Of a stretch of 64,000 nucleotides of DNA, positions 42,321 to 51,705 are shown one piece after another. Made by a program: the position numbers and the translations under genes. Origin of the DNA: Martelella lutilitoris (GTDB taxonomy: Bacteria > Pseudomonadota > Alphaproteobacteria > Rhizobiales > Rhizobiaceae); NCBI RefSeq assembly GCF_005924265.1, contig NZ_VCLB01000002.1, positions 124,001 to 188,000 of the forward strand, given 5' to 3'. Position 1 is the stretch's first letter. Each line of letters begins with the position of its first letter. The notes beneath the pieces were generated by a model. The model made no database searches. It was not told where the DNA came from and worked only from the letters and a program-made list of their open reading frames with translations.

Positions 42321-44144
42321 ATGTCAGACACAGTGAACAAAAAAAGCGACGGCGTCCCGCCGCTCTGCGACCCGGTAACGCTCGAGATCATCCGCGGCGC
42401 GGTGGCTGCCGCGCAGGCAGAGATGGAAGCGCTGCTTGAGCGCACCGCGATTTCCGCCTTCATTCGCGAGAAGAAGGATTTCTATACCGCGCTGTTCGAT
42501 GCAGACGGCGTGATGGCTGTCGGTTCCATGGTTCCGATCTTCGGCGATATGACCACGCCCGTGCTGGAGAAGTTCCCGGCCGAAACCATGCAGCCCGGCG
42601 ATCTTTACTGGTATAATGACTGCTACGGCTCGCGCGGCGCGGTCTCCCATTCCAATGACCAGGTTCTGCTGGCGCCCGTCTTCAATGACGGCAGGCTTTG
42701 CGCTTTCGTGATGAGCTGGGCGCATTTCGCCGATATCGGCGGCATCCACCCGGGCTCGATCAGCCCGGATGCCACGGAGATCTTCCAGGAAGGCATCATC
42801 GTGCCGCCGACGAAGCTGATTTCGGCCGGCGTCACCAACGAGACCGCGCTTGAAATCTTCCACCGCAATTCGCGTTTCCCCGACCAGAGCATCGGCGATA
42901 TGCGGGCGCTGATGGCGAGCGTTGACCTCGGCGTGCGCCGCATCGGCGAGATCGTCGATCGTTTCGGCGCGGATGTGCTCGCCGACGCGCTCTCCCAGCT
43001 TCTCGTGCGCACCCGCAAGCTGGTGCGTGAGAAATTGGCCGAGACCTTCGACTATGGCACCTATTCCTTCACCGATGCGATCGACACCGACGGGCATGGC
43101 AACGGTCCGTTCAAGATCCGCTTTTCTCTGACGCGGGAAGAGGCCGAGGACGGCGACGACCGCTTCATCTTCGATGCCACGGCCACAGACGATCAAGCTC
43201 CCGGTCCGGTCAATTTCTTGATGAACCGGGGGGTGCCCGGCATGGCGCTTGGCCTGTTCTATCTCGGCGGCGACCCGGCGCAGGTCTGCAATGCCGGCGG
43301 CCCGAACGCGATTGACGAGGTGAGACTGCGCGAGGGATCGTTGCTGAAGCCGACATTTCCCGCACCGCTCGGCATGCGCGGTCTGACGACGATGCGTGTG
43401 CTCTCGGCAATCAACGGCCTCGTGAATGTCGCAGGCGGCAAGGCGCCCGCCGCCAATTCGGCTTACGTGATCACCATCATGCGCGGCAATTTCCGCGATG
43501 AGGACGACGGCCGGCTGAAGCGCTTCCTGCTCGCCGACGGCATCGGCGTCGGCTATGGCGCGCGGCCGAATGCCGACGGCATCGATGCGGTCTATTTCGT
43601 CGCCCAGGAGAATTATCCCGTCGAATTTCTCGAGGTTGGCTATCCGGTGCGGCTCAGGCGCTACGGGATCGTCGAGAACTCCGGCGGCGCGGGCAAATAT
43701 CGCGGCGGCTGCGGGATCGTCCGCGAATATGAGATCCTCGCCGAGGACATGATGCTGGCTGTCCGGATCGACAGCGTCAAGAACCCGCCCTGGGGCATTC
43801 ACGGCGGCATGGGCGGCGGCAGCGGCCGCGTCACCGTCAATCCCGGACTCGCCAACGAAAAGATATTGAAACCGCTTTCGGACGGCAACCGGCTGGTCAA
43901 GGGCGACATCCTGCGTATGGAAACGGGCGGCGGCGGCGGTTACGGCCATCCCTTCGACCGGGCGGCGGACAAGGTGCTGGCCGATGTGCTCGGCGGCTTT
44001 GTCAGCACTGAAGCGGCAGAACGACTCTACGGCGTCGTCATCCGTGACAGCATTGTCGACCGCGCCGCAACGGCGGCACTGCGCGAAAACCGCCCCGAGA
44101 CCAAAGCCTTCCATCGCCAGGAGTATGTCGATGTCCTCGCCTGA
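42321..44144 (+). CDS. hyuB: Hydantoinase B / oxoprolinase-type subunit (HyuB)
   Basis: A 607-residue protein of the HyuB family, the second subunit of ATP-dependent hydantoinases, 5-oxoprolinases and acetone carboxylases. Landmarks are CDPVTLEIIRGAV at the N terminus, YNDCYGSRGAVSHSNDQ, MSWAHFADIGGIHPGS, the second-half segment FDATATDDQAPGPVNF and GGGGGYGHPFDR near the C terminus. It acts in the cytoplasm with HyuA, whose gene overlaps its 3' end. This is a second, ATP-dependent cyclic-amide hydrolase, unrelated to the amidohydrolase-type enzyme at 3932-5299. The exact substrate (hydantoin, 5-oxoproline or N-methylhydantoin) cannot be told apart by sequence here. Confidence 0.92.
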   Translation: MSDTVNKKSDGVPPLCDPVTLEIIRGAVAAAQAEMEALLERTAISAFIREKKDFYTALFDADGVMAVGSMVPIFGDMTTPVLEKFPAETMQPGDLYWYNDCYGSRGAVSHSNDQVLLAPVFNDGRLCAFVMSWAHFADIGGIHPGSISPDATEIFQEGIIVPPTKLISAGVTNETALEIFHRNSRFPDQSIGDMRALMASVDLGVRRIGEIVDRFGADVLADALSQLLVRTRKLVREKLAETFDYGTYSFTDAIDTDGHGNGPFKIRFSLTREEAEDGDDRFIFDATATDDQAPGPVNFLMNRGVPGMALGLFYLGGDPAQVCNAGGPNAIDEVRLREGSLLKPTFPAPLGMRGLTTMRVLSAINGLVNVAGGKAPAANSAYVITIMRGNFRDEDDGRLKRFLLADGIGVGYGARPNADGIDAVYFVAQENYPVEFLEVGYPVRLRRYGIVENSGGAGKYRGGCGIVREYEILAEDMMLAVRIDSVKNPPWGIHGGMGGGSGRVTVNPGLANEKILKPLSDGNRLVKGDILRMETGGGGGYGHPFDRAADKVLADVLGGFVSTEAAERLYGVVIRDSIVDRAATAALRENRPETKAFHRQEYVDVLA

Positions 44145-46167
44145 AACCGCCCTTTCGATCGCCGTCGATATCGGCGGAACCTTCACCGATATCTCGCTTC
44201 TGGACCGGGCAAGCGGCAAGGTGTGGCGCGCCAAGACGCCGAGCATCCCGGCGGACCCCTCGGAAGCCTTTCTCAACGGCATCCGTCTCGCCCTTGGCGA
44301 TGCCGGCCTTGAGGCTTCGCGACTGTCGCAAGTGCTGCACGGAACGACCGTTGCCACCAACATGATCCTTGAGGACAAGGGCGCCAGAACCGCACTGATC
44401 ACGACGCGCGGCTTCCGCCATGTGCTGGAAATCGGCCGGCAGGATATTCCGCGCAAGGCCAACCTCTACAATTGGGTCAAACCGGAGCGCCCCGTTCCCG
44501 CTGCCCGCATCATCGAGATCGACGGGCGCATTGGGCCCGGCGGCGCGGTTCTCGAGGCGCTCGACGAGGCAAGCGTGCGCAAGGCGGCGGTCGCGATCCG
44601 CGCCATGGATGTGACTTCCGTCGGCGTCTGCCTGCTGCATGCCTTTGCCAATGCCGCCCATGAAGAACGCGTTGTCGCCATCCTCGCCGAAGAGCTGCCG
44701 GACCATGCGATCACCTGCTCCACGGATGTTCTGCCGGTCGTGCGCGAATTCGAGCGCTCGCTGACCACGGTGCTGAACGCCACGGTCATGCCGGGCGTGA
44801 CGTCCTATGTCGAAAGACTGGAACAGCGCCTTGCCGACGAGAAGGTCGATGCGCCGCTGCTGCTTATGCAATCGAACGGCGGGGTTGCCGGTGCTGCCGC
44901 CATTCGCAAGGCGCCTGCGCTTACGGCGCTTTCGGGACCGGCTGCCGGCGTGGTCGGGGCGCGGGCTGCGGCATCGGCCTGCGGCATCAAGGATATCATC
45001 ACCGTCGATATCGGCGGCACCAGCGCCGATATCTGCCTGATCAAGGATGGCGAGATCGGGCTCACCCAGCATGGGCGCATCGGTGAATGGCCGCTGCCGC
45101 TTCCCATGGTCGACATGGTGACGATCGGCGCGGGCGGCGGTTCGATCGCCAAGGTTGCCGATGGCACGCTGACGGTCGGCCCGCAAAGCGCCGGCGCCAT
45201 GCCCGGACCTGCCGCCTACGGAAATGGCGGCGGCGAAGCGACTGTGACCGATGCCCATGTCGCGCTCGGCCATCTGCCGGCAAAACTGCTTGGCGGGCGC
45301 ATGGCGCTCGATGTCGAGGCCGCTCTTGGCGTGATCGACACTGCCGTCGCCAAGCCCCTGAAGCTGGGACGAGAGGCGGCGGCACGCGGCATTCTCGCCA
45401 TTGTCGACAGCCACATGGTCGGCGCCGTGCGGGTGGTCTCCGTCGAACGCGGCCATGATCCGCGCGATTTCACCCTGGTGCCCTTCGGCGGCGCGGGGCC
45501 GCTGCATGGGTGCGCACTGGCCGAACTCCTGGGCATTCGCCAGGTTATGATCCCGGCCGCCCCCGGCGTGTTATGCGCCGACGGTCTTCTGGCCGCCGAC
45601 CTCAAGGCCGAGTTCAGCCGAACCATGCCAAAAGCAGGCACGATCGATGTGGAAAGCGCCGGGGCGATACTCGCCGGGCTCGCCGAACAGGCCGATCAAT
45701 GGTTCGACGAGGAAGGCGTGTCGCTTGAAGCGCGTGAAAAACAACCGGTCGCGCTGTTGCGCTATCACGGCCAGGGTGGAGAGCTCGCCGTCTCCTGGGC
45801 TGATGATGCCGCAGCGGTTGAAGCGCGTTTCGCCGAGGCCCATCAGGCGCTTTACGGCTTCACCCTTGACGCGGCGATCGAACTGGTGACGCTCAGGATC
45901 GAGGCGAAGGGCCGGGTCGATGCGCCCGAAATCGCCGCTCTGCCACCGCAGCACGGCGCGATCACGCCGTATGACACCGTTCCCTTGCATTTTGAAACCG
46001 GCACCCAAACCGTTCCCGTCATCGACCGGGCGACGCTTGGCGCGGGCGCGTCATTCGCCGGGCCGGCAATCCTCACCCAACTCGATACCACCACCGTCGT
46101 CAAACCCGGCTGGAGCGGTCGCGTCGATGCCTCGGGTGCCGTGATCCTGAACCGTGAGGAGGGCTGA
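44131..46167 (+). CDS. hyuA: Hydantoinase A / oxoprolinase-type subunit (HyuA)
   Basis: A 678-residue ATP-binding subunit with the sugar kinase/HSP70-like fold. The phosphate-binding loop VDIGGTFTDISLL lies close to the N terminus, HGTTVATNMILE follows, a second phosphate loop is VDIGGTSADICLI, and GAGGGSIAKV and FGGAGPLHGCALAELL are family hallmarks. ATG 44131 is chosen because AGGAG is 8 bases upstream; ATG 44125 is too close to that site. It overlaps HyuB by 14 bases. With HyuB it would use ATP to open a cyclic amide such as a hydantoin or 5-oxoproline. Confidence 0.92.
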   Translation: MSSPETALSIAVDIGGTFTDISLLDRASGKVWRAKTPSIPADPSEAFLNGIRLALGDAGLEASRLSQVLHGTTVATNMILEDKGARTALITTRGFRHVLEIGRQDIPRKANLYNWVKPERPVPAARIIEIDGRIGPGGAVLEALDEASVRKAAVAIRAMDVTSVGVCLLHAFANAAHEERVVAILAEELPDHAITCSTDVLPVVREFERSLTTVLNATVMPGVTSYVERLEQRLADEKVDAPLLLMQSNGGVAGAAAIRKAPALTALSGPAAGVVGARAAASACGIKDIITVDIGGTSADICLIKDGEIGLTQHGRIGEWPLPLPMVDMVTIGAGGGSIAKVADGTLTVGPQSAGAMPGPAAYGNGGGEATVTDAHVALGHLPAKLLGGRMALDVEAALGVIDTAVAKPLKLGREAAARGILAIVDSHMVGAVRVVSVERGHDPRDFTLVPFGGAGPLHGCALAELLGIRQVMIPAAPGVLCADGLLAADLKAEFSRTMPKAGTIDVESAGAILAGLAEQADQWFDEEGVSLEAREKQPVALLRYHGQGGELAVSWADDAAAVEARFAEAHQALYGFTLDAAIELVTLRIEAKGRVDAPEIAALPPQHGAITPYDTVPLHFETGTQTVPVIDRATLGAGASFAGPAILTQLDTTTVVKPGWSGRVDASGAVILNREEG

Positions 46168-46171
46168 AGCC

Positions 46172-47551
46172 ATGACCGCAACCGGACTTGAAACCGCCTT
46201 CGCCCATATCGATGCCCATGCGGATGATTTCATCGCACGGGTGATGGAGTATGTCAGCCATCCCTCGATCAGCGCCCAGAACAAGGGGATCCGCGAGGTC
46301 GCCGGCATTCTGGTCGACAAGCTGACAGCCATGGGGTTTGAGGCGGAGACCATCGCGACGAAAAACCATCCGATGGTGCTTGGCCGGTGGGAGAAGAAGC
46401 CGGGCAAACCGACCGTGCTGCTCTACGGCCATTACGATGTACAGCCGCCGGAACCGCTTTCGGAATGGAAGAGCCCGCCCTTTGAACCGACCATCCGCGA
46501 CGGCCGCATCTATGCCCGCGGCATTGGCGACAACAAGGGCCAGCACTTCGCCCAGTTGATGGCGATCGAAACCCTTCTGGAAACAGCGGGCGAACTGCCC
46601 TGCAACGTGCTCTTCCTGCTGGAGGGCGAGGAGGAGATCGGCTCGCCGCATATCGCCGAGTTCGTCGCCGAGCACGCCGACGAGCTAAAGGCCGATCTGG
46701 TGATCACCTCCGACGGCCCGCTGCATGAGAGCGGCCGACCGATCATTACCTTCGGCGTGCGCGGCGTTGCTTCCTTCGAGCTTCATTGCCGCACGGCAAG
46801 GCGTGATGCCCATTCCGGCAATTTCGGCGGCGTCATGCCGAACGCGATCTGGAAGCTCGTGCACCTCTTGTCAACGATGAAGAACGAGGCCGGCGAAATC
46901 ACGATTGAAGGCCTGAACGAACCCGTCATTCCGCCGACCAATATGGAACGCGAGGCCGTCAGCAAACTGCCGCTCGACCTTGAGGCGATCAAGGCCGATC
47001 TCGGTATCGAAGAACTGGACGCGCCCGCCGACCGCGCCTATTACGACCGGCTGATGTTCCACCCGACGCTGACGATCAACGGTTTTCACGGCGGCTATGG
47101 CGGCGAAGGGACCAAAACGGTGCTGCCATGCGAGGCGATCGCGAAATGCGATATCCGTCTCGTCGAACCGCTGACGCCGGATTACGTCTTCGAGAAGGTG
47201 AAGGCGCATGTGGAGCGCCACGCGCCCGATGTCGAATTCATCCCGAGAAACGGCATGCTGCCGTCGAAGACGCCGATGGACAACCCGTTTGCCGCAACCA
47301 TCGAACAGGCGATCATCGATGCACGCGGTGAGGCGCCTCTGCTCTACCCGACCGTCGGCGGAAGCCTGCCCGATTACGTCTTCACCAAGATCCTGAAGAC
47401 GCCGGCCTTCGTCGTGCCCTATGCCAATGCCGACGAGGCGAACCACGCGCCGAACGAGAATCTGAAGATCGACCTTTTCATCAAGGGCATCAGGACCGGC
47501 GTGGCGCTTCTGACCCGGATCGGCGGCATGGACGATGCCCCGGTTTCATGA
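46172..47551 (+). CDS. M20-family metallopeptidase (dipeptidase/carbamoylase-like)
   Basis: A 459-residue zinc hydrolase of the M20 family. The metal ligands and base are visible: H87 and D89 in GHYDVQP, the bridging D120 in RGIGDNKG, the catalytic glutamates at 153-155 in EGEEEIGS, the TSDG aspartate and a late histidine in EANHAPNE. The lid domain starts after VRGVASFELHCRTARRDAHS. Members hydrolyse dipeptides, N-acyl or N-carbamoyl amino acids. GAGGAGG precedes ATG 46172. It is the last gene of the importer/HyuBA operon, a good position for hydrolysing the ring-opened product. Confidence 0.9.
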   Translation: MTATGLETAFAHIDAHADDFIARVMEYVSHPSISAQNKGIREVAGILVDKLTAMGFEAETIATKNHPMVLGRWEKKPGKPTVLLYGHYDVQPPEPLSEWKSPPFEPTIRDGRIYARGIGDNKGQHFAQLMAIETLLETAGELPCNVLFLLEGEEEIGSPHIAEFVAEHADELKADLVITSDGPLHESGRPIITFGVRGVASFELHCRTARRDAHSGNFGGVMPNAIWKLVHLLSTMKNEAGEITIEGLNEPVIPPTNMEREAVSKLPLDLEAIKADLGIEELDAPADRAYYDRLMFHPTLTINGFHGGYGGEGTKTVLPCEAIAKCDIRLVEPLTPDYVFEKVKAHVERHAPDVEFIPRNGMLPSKTPMDNPFAATIEQAIIDARGEAPLLYPTVGGSLPDYVFTKILKTPAFVVPYANADEANHAPNENLKIDLFIKGIRTGVALLTRIGGMDDAPVS

Positions 47552-47845
47552 AGCGGCGGCTTTGGGAAGTTGACGAGAACGCATGGTATCAGCCGTTCCT
47601 GCAATAAATCTCCTGGGTATTGAGCGGCACCATGAGGGCCGTCATGTCCAGCGAGGACGGCGGGTCGGAAAGGTCGGGGGCATTGCTCATTTCGATCCTC
47701 GGCGCTGACTGGCTGTCATTCGCGAATATCGCGGGCATGACGACGATACCGTCGAACCCGCCGCCAATGGCATGGCGGGCTGGCAAAGCCTGCTCCTTGA
47801 TGCCGGCCTGGCTCCCCGACGCGAAGGTGCGGCGCTCCCCGTGCC
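47552..47845. other. Intergenic stretch between convergent operons, no clear gene
   Basis: A minus-strand frame spanning about 47589-47737 encodes a 49-residue peptide ending in a plausible stop and using GC-rich codons, but it has no ribosome site, no recognisable motif and continues openly into the CDF gene. I do not call it a gene. No terminator hairpin with a T-run was seen. Confidence 0.35.
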
Positions 47846-48805
47846 TCACACCACGTCCGAGGGGCGCAGCCTGCATTTCTCGGCCGTGTCTGCGGTTTCG
47901 ATCTGCAGTGTGGTGTGGCCGATCTCGAAATCCTCGTGCAGTTCTTCTGGAAGCGAGGCGAGCAGGGAGCGGTGATAGCCCTCGGCGCAGACGATATGCG
48001 CCGTCAGCGCCGTTTCGGTGGTGCTGAGCGCCCAGATATGAAGGTCGTGGACTTCGTCGACGCCATCGGCCTCTTCCAGATGCGCGCGGACTTTTTCGAT
48101 GTCGATGCCGGCGGGCACTGCGTCCATGGCAAGCCGGGTCGAATCGCGCAACAGGCCCCAGGTGCCGACCAGAATGACAATGCCGATGACGAGGCTGACG
48201 GCCGGGTCGATCCAATCCCAGCCAGTGAAGCTGATGACGATGGCCGCGATGATGACGCCGACGGTGACGCCGGCATCCGCGGCCATGTGAAGATAGGCGC
48301 CGCGAATGTTGATGTCCGATTTGCTGCCTGAGGCAAACAGGAAGGCGGTGAAGCCATTGACCAGCACGCCGGCCGCCGCGACCCAGATCACCGTGCCGGT
48401 CTCGATCGGCTCGGGCGTGAAGAACCGGCCGATCGCCTCCCAGCTTATGGCGCCGACGGCGACAATCAGGATGATGGCATTGGCGAGCGACGCCAGGATC
48501 GGCGCGCGCTTGAAGCCATAGGTGCGAATGCCGCCCGGCGGTTTGGCCGCAAGCCAGATCGCGCCCCAGGCCAGCACGAGGCCCAGAACGTCAGAGAGGT
48601 TGTGTCCGGCATCGGCCAGAAGCGCCAGCGAGCCGGTGATGATGCCGAACACCGCCTCCAGCGCCACATAGATGATGTTGAGGGAAATGCCGATGGCAAA
48701 GGCGCGGCCGAAGCTCTTGGGCGCGTGGGAATGCCCGTGCCCGCCATGACCGTGCCCGCCGTGACCGTGCCCGCCATGGCTGTGATCGTGATGATGCCCC
48801 GACAT
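47846..48805 (-). CDS. CDF-family metal cation efflux protein
   Basis: A 319-residue inner-membrane cation/proton antiporter of the cation diffusion facilitator family. It starts with a histidine-rich cytosolic tail (HHHDHSHGGHGHGG and on, residues 4-28), followed by six transmembrane helices with the zinc-site motifs HNLSD (helix II region) and HMAAD (helix V region), and a C-terminal metal-regulatory domain (about 210-319) with DLHIWALSTTETALTAH. CzcD/ZitB-like proteins export Zn, Co or Cd; DmeF-like members prefer Co or Ni, and the His-rich tail does not decide between them. It is a housekeeping gene and probably not linked to the catabolic operons. Confidence 0.93.
   Translation of the reverse strand: MSGHHHDHSHGGHGHGGHGHGGHGHSHAPKSFGRAFAIGISLNIIYVALEAVFGIITGSLALLADAGHNLSDVLGLVLAWGAIWLAAKPPGGIRTYGFKRAPILASLANAIILIVAVGAISWEAIGRFFTPEPIETGTVIWVAAAGVLVNGFTAFLFASGSKSDINIRGAYLHMAADAGVTVGVIIAAIVISFTGWDWIDPAVSLVIGIVILVGTWGLLRDSTRLAMDAVPAGIDIEKVRAHLEEADGVDEVHDLHIWALSTTETALTAHIVCAEGYHRSLLASLPEELHEDFEIGHTTLQIETADTAEKCRLRPSDVV
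48735..48779. repeat. Three tandem 15-bp units within the CDF gene
   Basis: CCGTGCCCGCCATGA (48735-48749), the same with one change (48750-48764) and the same with one change (48765-48779) lie head to tail. On the minus strand they encode repeating Gly-His-Gly units of the metal-binding tail. Unit number is prone to slippage change. Confidence 0.85.
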
Positions 48806-48908
48806 GCTTCGCCTCCGCGTTTGAGATTGAGAGGAATGTAGAAGCTATAGCGGGGTGAGGATCAAGGGGCCCGGGCGCGAAAAGTGTGCCCGGTGTTCTG
48901 CCATGATC

Positions 48909-49427
48909 CTACTTCTTCGGCGTGCCGGCGCCCCAGAGCGCGATCGCCGCGATGATGATGCTGACGACGACGTTCCAGCCGGCGAAGGAGAGGCCCAGCA
49001 CGCGCAGCGCTGCCTCGTCGCATTTCGGACCGGTGACCCGATCGAGGTCGGCGAGAAGCGAGTTGGCATCCGTCGTCATGCCGGAAAGCGAACCCGAACA
49101 ATCCGTCGGACCCGCCCACCAGTGCCATTCGACGCCGGAATGGTAGATGCCCATGATCATGCCCCAGATCATCAGCCCGGCGATGACGAGGAGCGCCAGC
49201 CTGCCGATAAGGCGCGGTATGAAGCCGAAGCGGATGGCAAGCAGCCCGACAATGCCGACGGGCACGCCGATGTAATAGGGTTTGCGCTCCAAAAGGCAGA
49301 GATGGCAGGGAATGTAACCGCCGATATGCTCGAAGCCGAGGGCCGAAAGTACCGAGACGGCCATGCCGAGCGTCACCAGAGCGAGGCTGATGACGAGACG
49401 ATTGTCTGTGATGAAGCGGGGGAGCAT
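48909..49427 (-). CDS. DsbB-family disulfide bond formation protein
   Basis: A 172-residue inner-membrane protein with four hydrophobic helices. The first redox pair is C41-H-L-C44 at the start of the first periplasmic loop side, and the second pair is C110 and C136. DsbB proteins pass electrons from DsbA to quinones, oxidising periplasmic thiols. It is the second gene after the YqaA protein with a 9-base gap, so they form an operon. The similarity is convincing by motif and topology, though no dsbA lies nearby. Confidence 0.92.
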   Translation of the reverse strand: MLPRFITDNRLVISLALVTLGMAVSVLSALGFEHIGGYIPCHLCLLERKPYYIGVPVGIVGLLAIRFGFIPRLIGRLALLVIAGLMIWGMIMGIYHSGVEWHWWAGPTDCSGSLSGMTTDANSLLADLDRVTGPKCDEAALRVLGLSFAGWNVVVSIIIAAIALWGAGTPKK

Positions 49428-49436
49428 GGGATGGAC

Positions 49437-50018
49437 CTAAAAGACATATTTGACGAGGTAGAATCCGCCGAACAGCAGCACGACGAAAACGGTGAAGAGA
49501 ATGCCAAGATATTTCTCGATGAAATCGCGGATCGGCACGCCGTAGCGGTTGAGCAGAAAGGCGATCAGGAAGAAGCGGAACGAGCGACCGATGACGCTCA
49601 CCAGGAGGAAGATGCCGAAATTGAGCCCCGTCGCGCCGGAGAAGATCGTCAGCACCTTGTAGGGGAAGGGGGTAATGGCGGCAAAGAGAACCCCCCAGCC
49701 GCCCCAGGTATTGTACCACTCGGCGATCTGCTCGAAGGAGTGCTCCTTGCCGTAAAAGGCGAGGATCGGCTGGCCGACGGCCTCGAACAGGAACATGCCG
49801 ATCAGGTAACCGCCGATCGCGCCGAGGATCGAGGCGAGCGTGCAGATGAGCGCGATACGCACCCATTTCAGCGGCTTGGCGATCACCATCGGGATCATCA
49901 GCACATCCGGCGGGATGGGAAAGAACGAACTTTCGGCAAAAGAAACGGCAAACAGCGCGCGTTCGGCGTGGCGCGTCGCGGCAAGGGAGAGTGTCCAGTT
50001 ATAAAGGCGGCGCAACAT
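49437..50018 (-). CDS. YqaA-like VTT/DedA-family membrane protein
   Basis: A 193-residue membrane protein of the DedA/VTT (SNARE-associated) superfamily. Family features are AVSFAESSFFPIPPDVLMIPM, the GAIGGYLIG turn and FAAITPFPYKVLTIFSGA, whose FxxR/PxP-type re-entrant loops are typical. The start is placed at ATG 50018 (MLRRLYNW); a longer frame extends upstream but runs toward the tRNA and is not supported. DedA-family proteins support membrane homeostasis and lipid-carrier transport; the substrate of this member is not known. It precedes dsbB in the same operon. Confidence 0.9.
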   Translation of the reverse strand: MLRRLYNWTLSLAATRHAERALFAVSFAESSFFPIPPDVLMIPMVIAKPLKWVRIALICTLASILGAIGGYLIGMFLFEAVGQPILAFYGKEHSFEQIAEWYNTWGGWGVLFAAITPFPYKVLTIFSGATGLNFGIFLLVSVIGRSFRFFLIAFLLNRYGVPIRDFIEKYLGILFTVFVVLLFGGFYLVKYVF

Positions 50019-50209
50019 GTGATGATCCGGAAAGAATTGGCGACAAGGATTTAGAATATTGCCGGAGGATGGTAAATCCTGCGCCGCTTGTCCATTCTTC
50101 ACTACGGCGTGAAGCCGCCTTTTCGCATGATCGGGATCAAAATCCCGGTTGACGCAACGGCCGTACCCCGTATATTTCGCCCCAACCCGGTCGCCAAGTC
50201 GACCGGAGG

Positions 50210-50294
50210 GCCCCTTTGGCGGAACTGGTAGACGCGCCTGACTCAAAATCAGGTTCCGAAAGGAGTGCTGGTTCGATTCCGGCAAGGGGCACCA
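50210..50294 (+). tRNA. tRNA-Leu (anticodon CAA)
   Basis: The acceptor arms GCCCCTT (50210-50216) and AAGGGGC (50284-50290) pair perfectly, followed by discriminator A and an encoded CCA (50292-50294). The anticodon stem CCTGA/TCAGG (50237-50241/50249-50253) encloses the loop CTCAAAA with anticodon CAA (50244-50246). A long variable arm (GTTCCGAAAGGAGT region) and the GGTTCGATTCC T-arm identify a leucine tRNA. It is on the plus strand, upstream of and divergent from yqaA. Confidence 0.96.
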
Positions 50295-50814
50295 CCTATC
50301 TTTTATTTTTTCAATATAAATAATGACTTAGGGGGCGCTTTCGTTCTCCCTGAATATCCCCCTCAAGGGCATGTGCTCGAAACTCCAATTCTCGCAAATC
50401 ATGCGGTCGTGTCCCCGCACCGGTCCCCGTTAGCTCCTGAACGTTCCAGACAACCCTCGGCCCCGCGCATGGTGAATCTTCGGAAGCCGTAAAAAGGGCT
50501 TTGGAATCTGAAGGTTATAGAGGGCGTCAATTTCTGGACGCCCTAAAGTGAATAGCCCCGCGAATTGTAGAGACTTTCCCGCCCAAGATGAGAAAAGAAG
50601 GTGGCAATAGCAGAAGAAGGACCGTTCGATGGTTGCGGATCCGGCCCGATGCGGCGCGCACATTCTGCGAGCCTGCGCAGCTGGAGATCAAGGGCGGCAC
50701 GCCAGTTACCTCGCTCGCGCTGCCGCCTCGAAATCAAATTTCCCGCTGTCACAGGTTCATCGGCTGATTTGCGGCTACCCCTGTCATCGACGCTTCATGC
50801 AATATCTCCTGCAT
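50295..50814. other. 520-bp gene-free region between tRNA-Leu and the DapA/Tct cluster
   Basis: It is AT-rich near the tRNA end and contains a perfect 8-base inverted repeat, AGGGCGTC (50521-50528)/GACGCCCT (50537-50544). No integrase, attachment-site duplication of the tRNA 3' end or recognisable gene was found. Short frames exist on both strands but lack motifs and ribosome sites. Confidence 0.4.
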
Positions 50815-51705
50815 CTATTCGTCTTTCACGCCTTTCAGAATTGCCGCCATCCGGTCGACCAGTTCTTCCGGCACGTCGGACATCGGGCTTTTCGAGAATC
50901 CGCAGTCGCGCCCGAGAAGCCGGGCTGCCGCCTTCATGCGGGCGGGAAATTGCGGTCCGCGTACGATCTTCCAGAGAGGATAGAGGCGGTTTTGAATCTT
51001 GAGCGCCTCGTCGTGTTTTCCGGCCCGCGTCAGGTCCCACATGCGCACCGAAAGCCGGGGGAAAAGTGCCAGAATGGCAGAGATCGCGCCGTCGGCGCCG
51101 AGCGCGAAACAGGAATGGAGCATTTCGTCGGTTGCGGCATAAACCATGCCGCGATCGCTGCAGGCGACCCGCATGTCATACATCGCCATGACGCCGCCGA
51201 CGCTCTGCTTGACGCCGATCACGTGTTCGATGTCGAGCAGCTCGGAAAAGAGTTCGGACGAGATCTCGTTTTGCGGCACGACGTTGTAGATGATGATCGG
51301 CAGGCCGACCGCCTCGGAAATTGCGCCGTAAAAGCGCTTGTTTCCGGCAGCGTCCGGCACCAGGACATTGTAGAACGTCGGCGTGACCATAAGCGCATCC
51401 GCGCCGGCCGTCTTGGCCGCCATGGCGGTTTCGATCGCCGCAGCGGTGGAGCAGCGGGCGACGCCGGCGACAATGGGAACACCCTTCCGGTTTTCCGATT
51501 GGATGATCTCGATCATCTGCACCAGCTCGGCATTCGTCAGCGCCGCGCCCTCGCCGGTGCTTCCGCCGGGCGAAATGCCATGGACGCCCGCATCCAGCAG
51601 GTAGCGGACCTCTCGGCGATAAAGGGCCGCGTCGATCGCTTCGTCTTTGGTGAAGGTCGAGACGACGGGTGGAATGATCCCGTGGAATGATGTACCTTTT
51701 TTCAT
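50815..51705 (-). CDS. DapA-family class I aldolase/dehydratase (Tct cluster, second)
   Basis: A 296-residue TIM-barrel enzyme. The substrate loop is GGSTGE (47-52), the catalytic tyrosine Y140 is in IIYNVVP and the Schiff-base lysine K166 in GVKQSVG, so the full DHDPS/NAL catalytic set is present. ATG 51705 (MKKGTS) is preferred to an upstream TTG because of the AGGA site. It is the last gene of the minus-strand Tct operon. Family members split or dehydrate 2-oxo acids derived from sugar acids or aromatic acids. A sibling copy lies just upstream, and the two are clearly different in sequence. Confidence 0.88.
   Translation of the reverse strand: MKKGTSFHGIIPPVVSTFTKDEAIDAALYRREVRYLLDAGVHGISPGGSTGEGAALTNAELVQMIEIIQSENRKGVPIVAGVARCSTAAAIETAMAAKTAGADALMVTPTFYNVLVPDAAGNKRFYGAISEAVGLPIIIYNVVPQNEISSELFSELLDIEHVIGVKQSVGGVMAMYDMRVACSDRGMVYAATDEMLHSCFALGADGAISAILALFPRLSVRMWDLTRAGKHDEALKIQNRLYPLWKIVRGPQFPARMKAAARLLGRDCGFSKSPMSDVPEELVDRMAAILKGVKDE

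Noticed and set aside
42324-44462. 712-residue minus-strand frame opposite HyuB/HyuA
   Set aside because: Complement of two well-supported hydantoinase subunit genes; no family motifs in the antisense translation.
47589-48215. 208-residue minus-strand frame running out of the CDF gene
   Set aside because: Most of it is the CDF gene in a different frame; the 49-residue tail has no start context.
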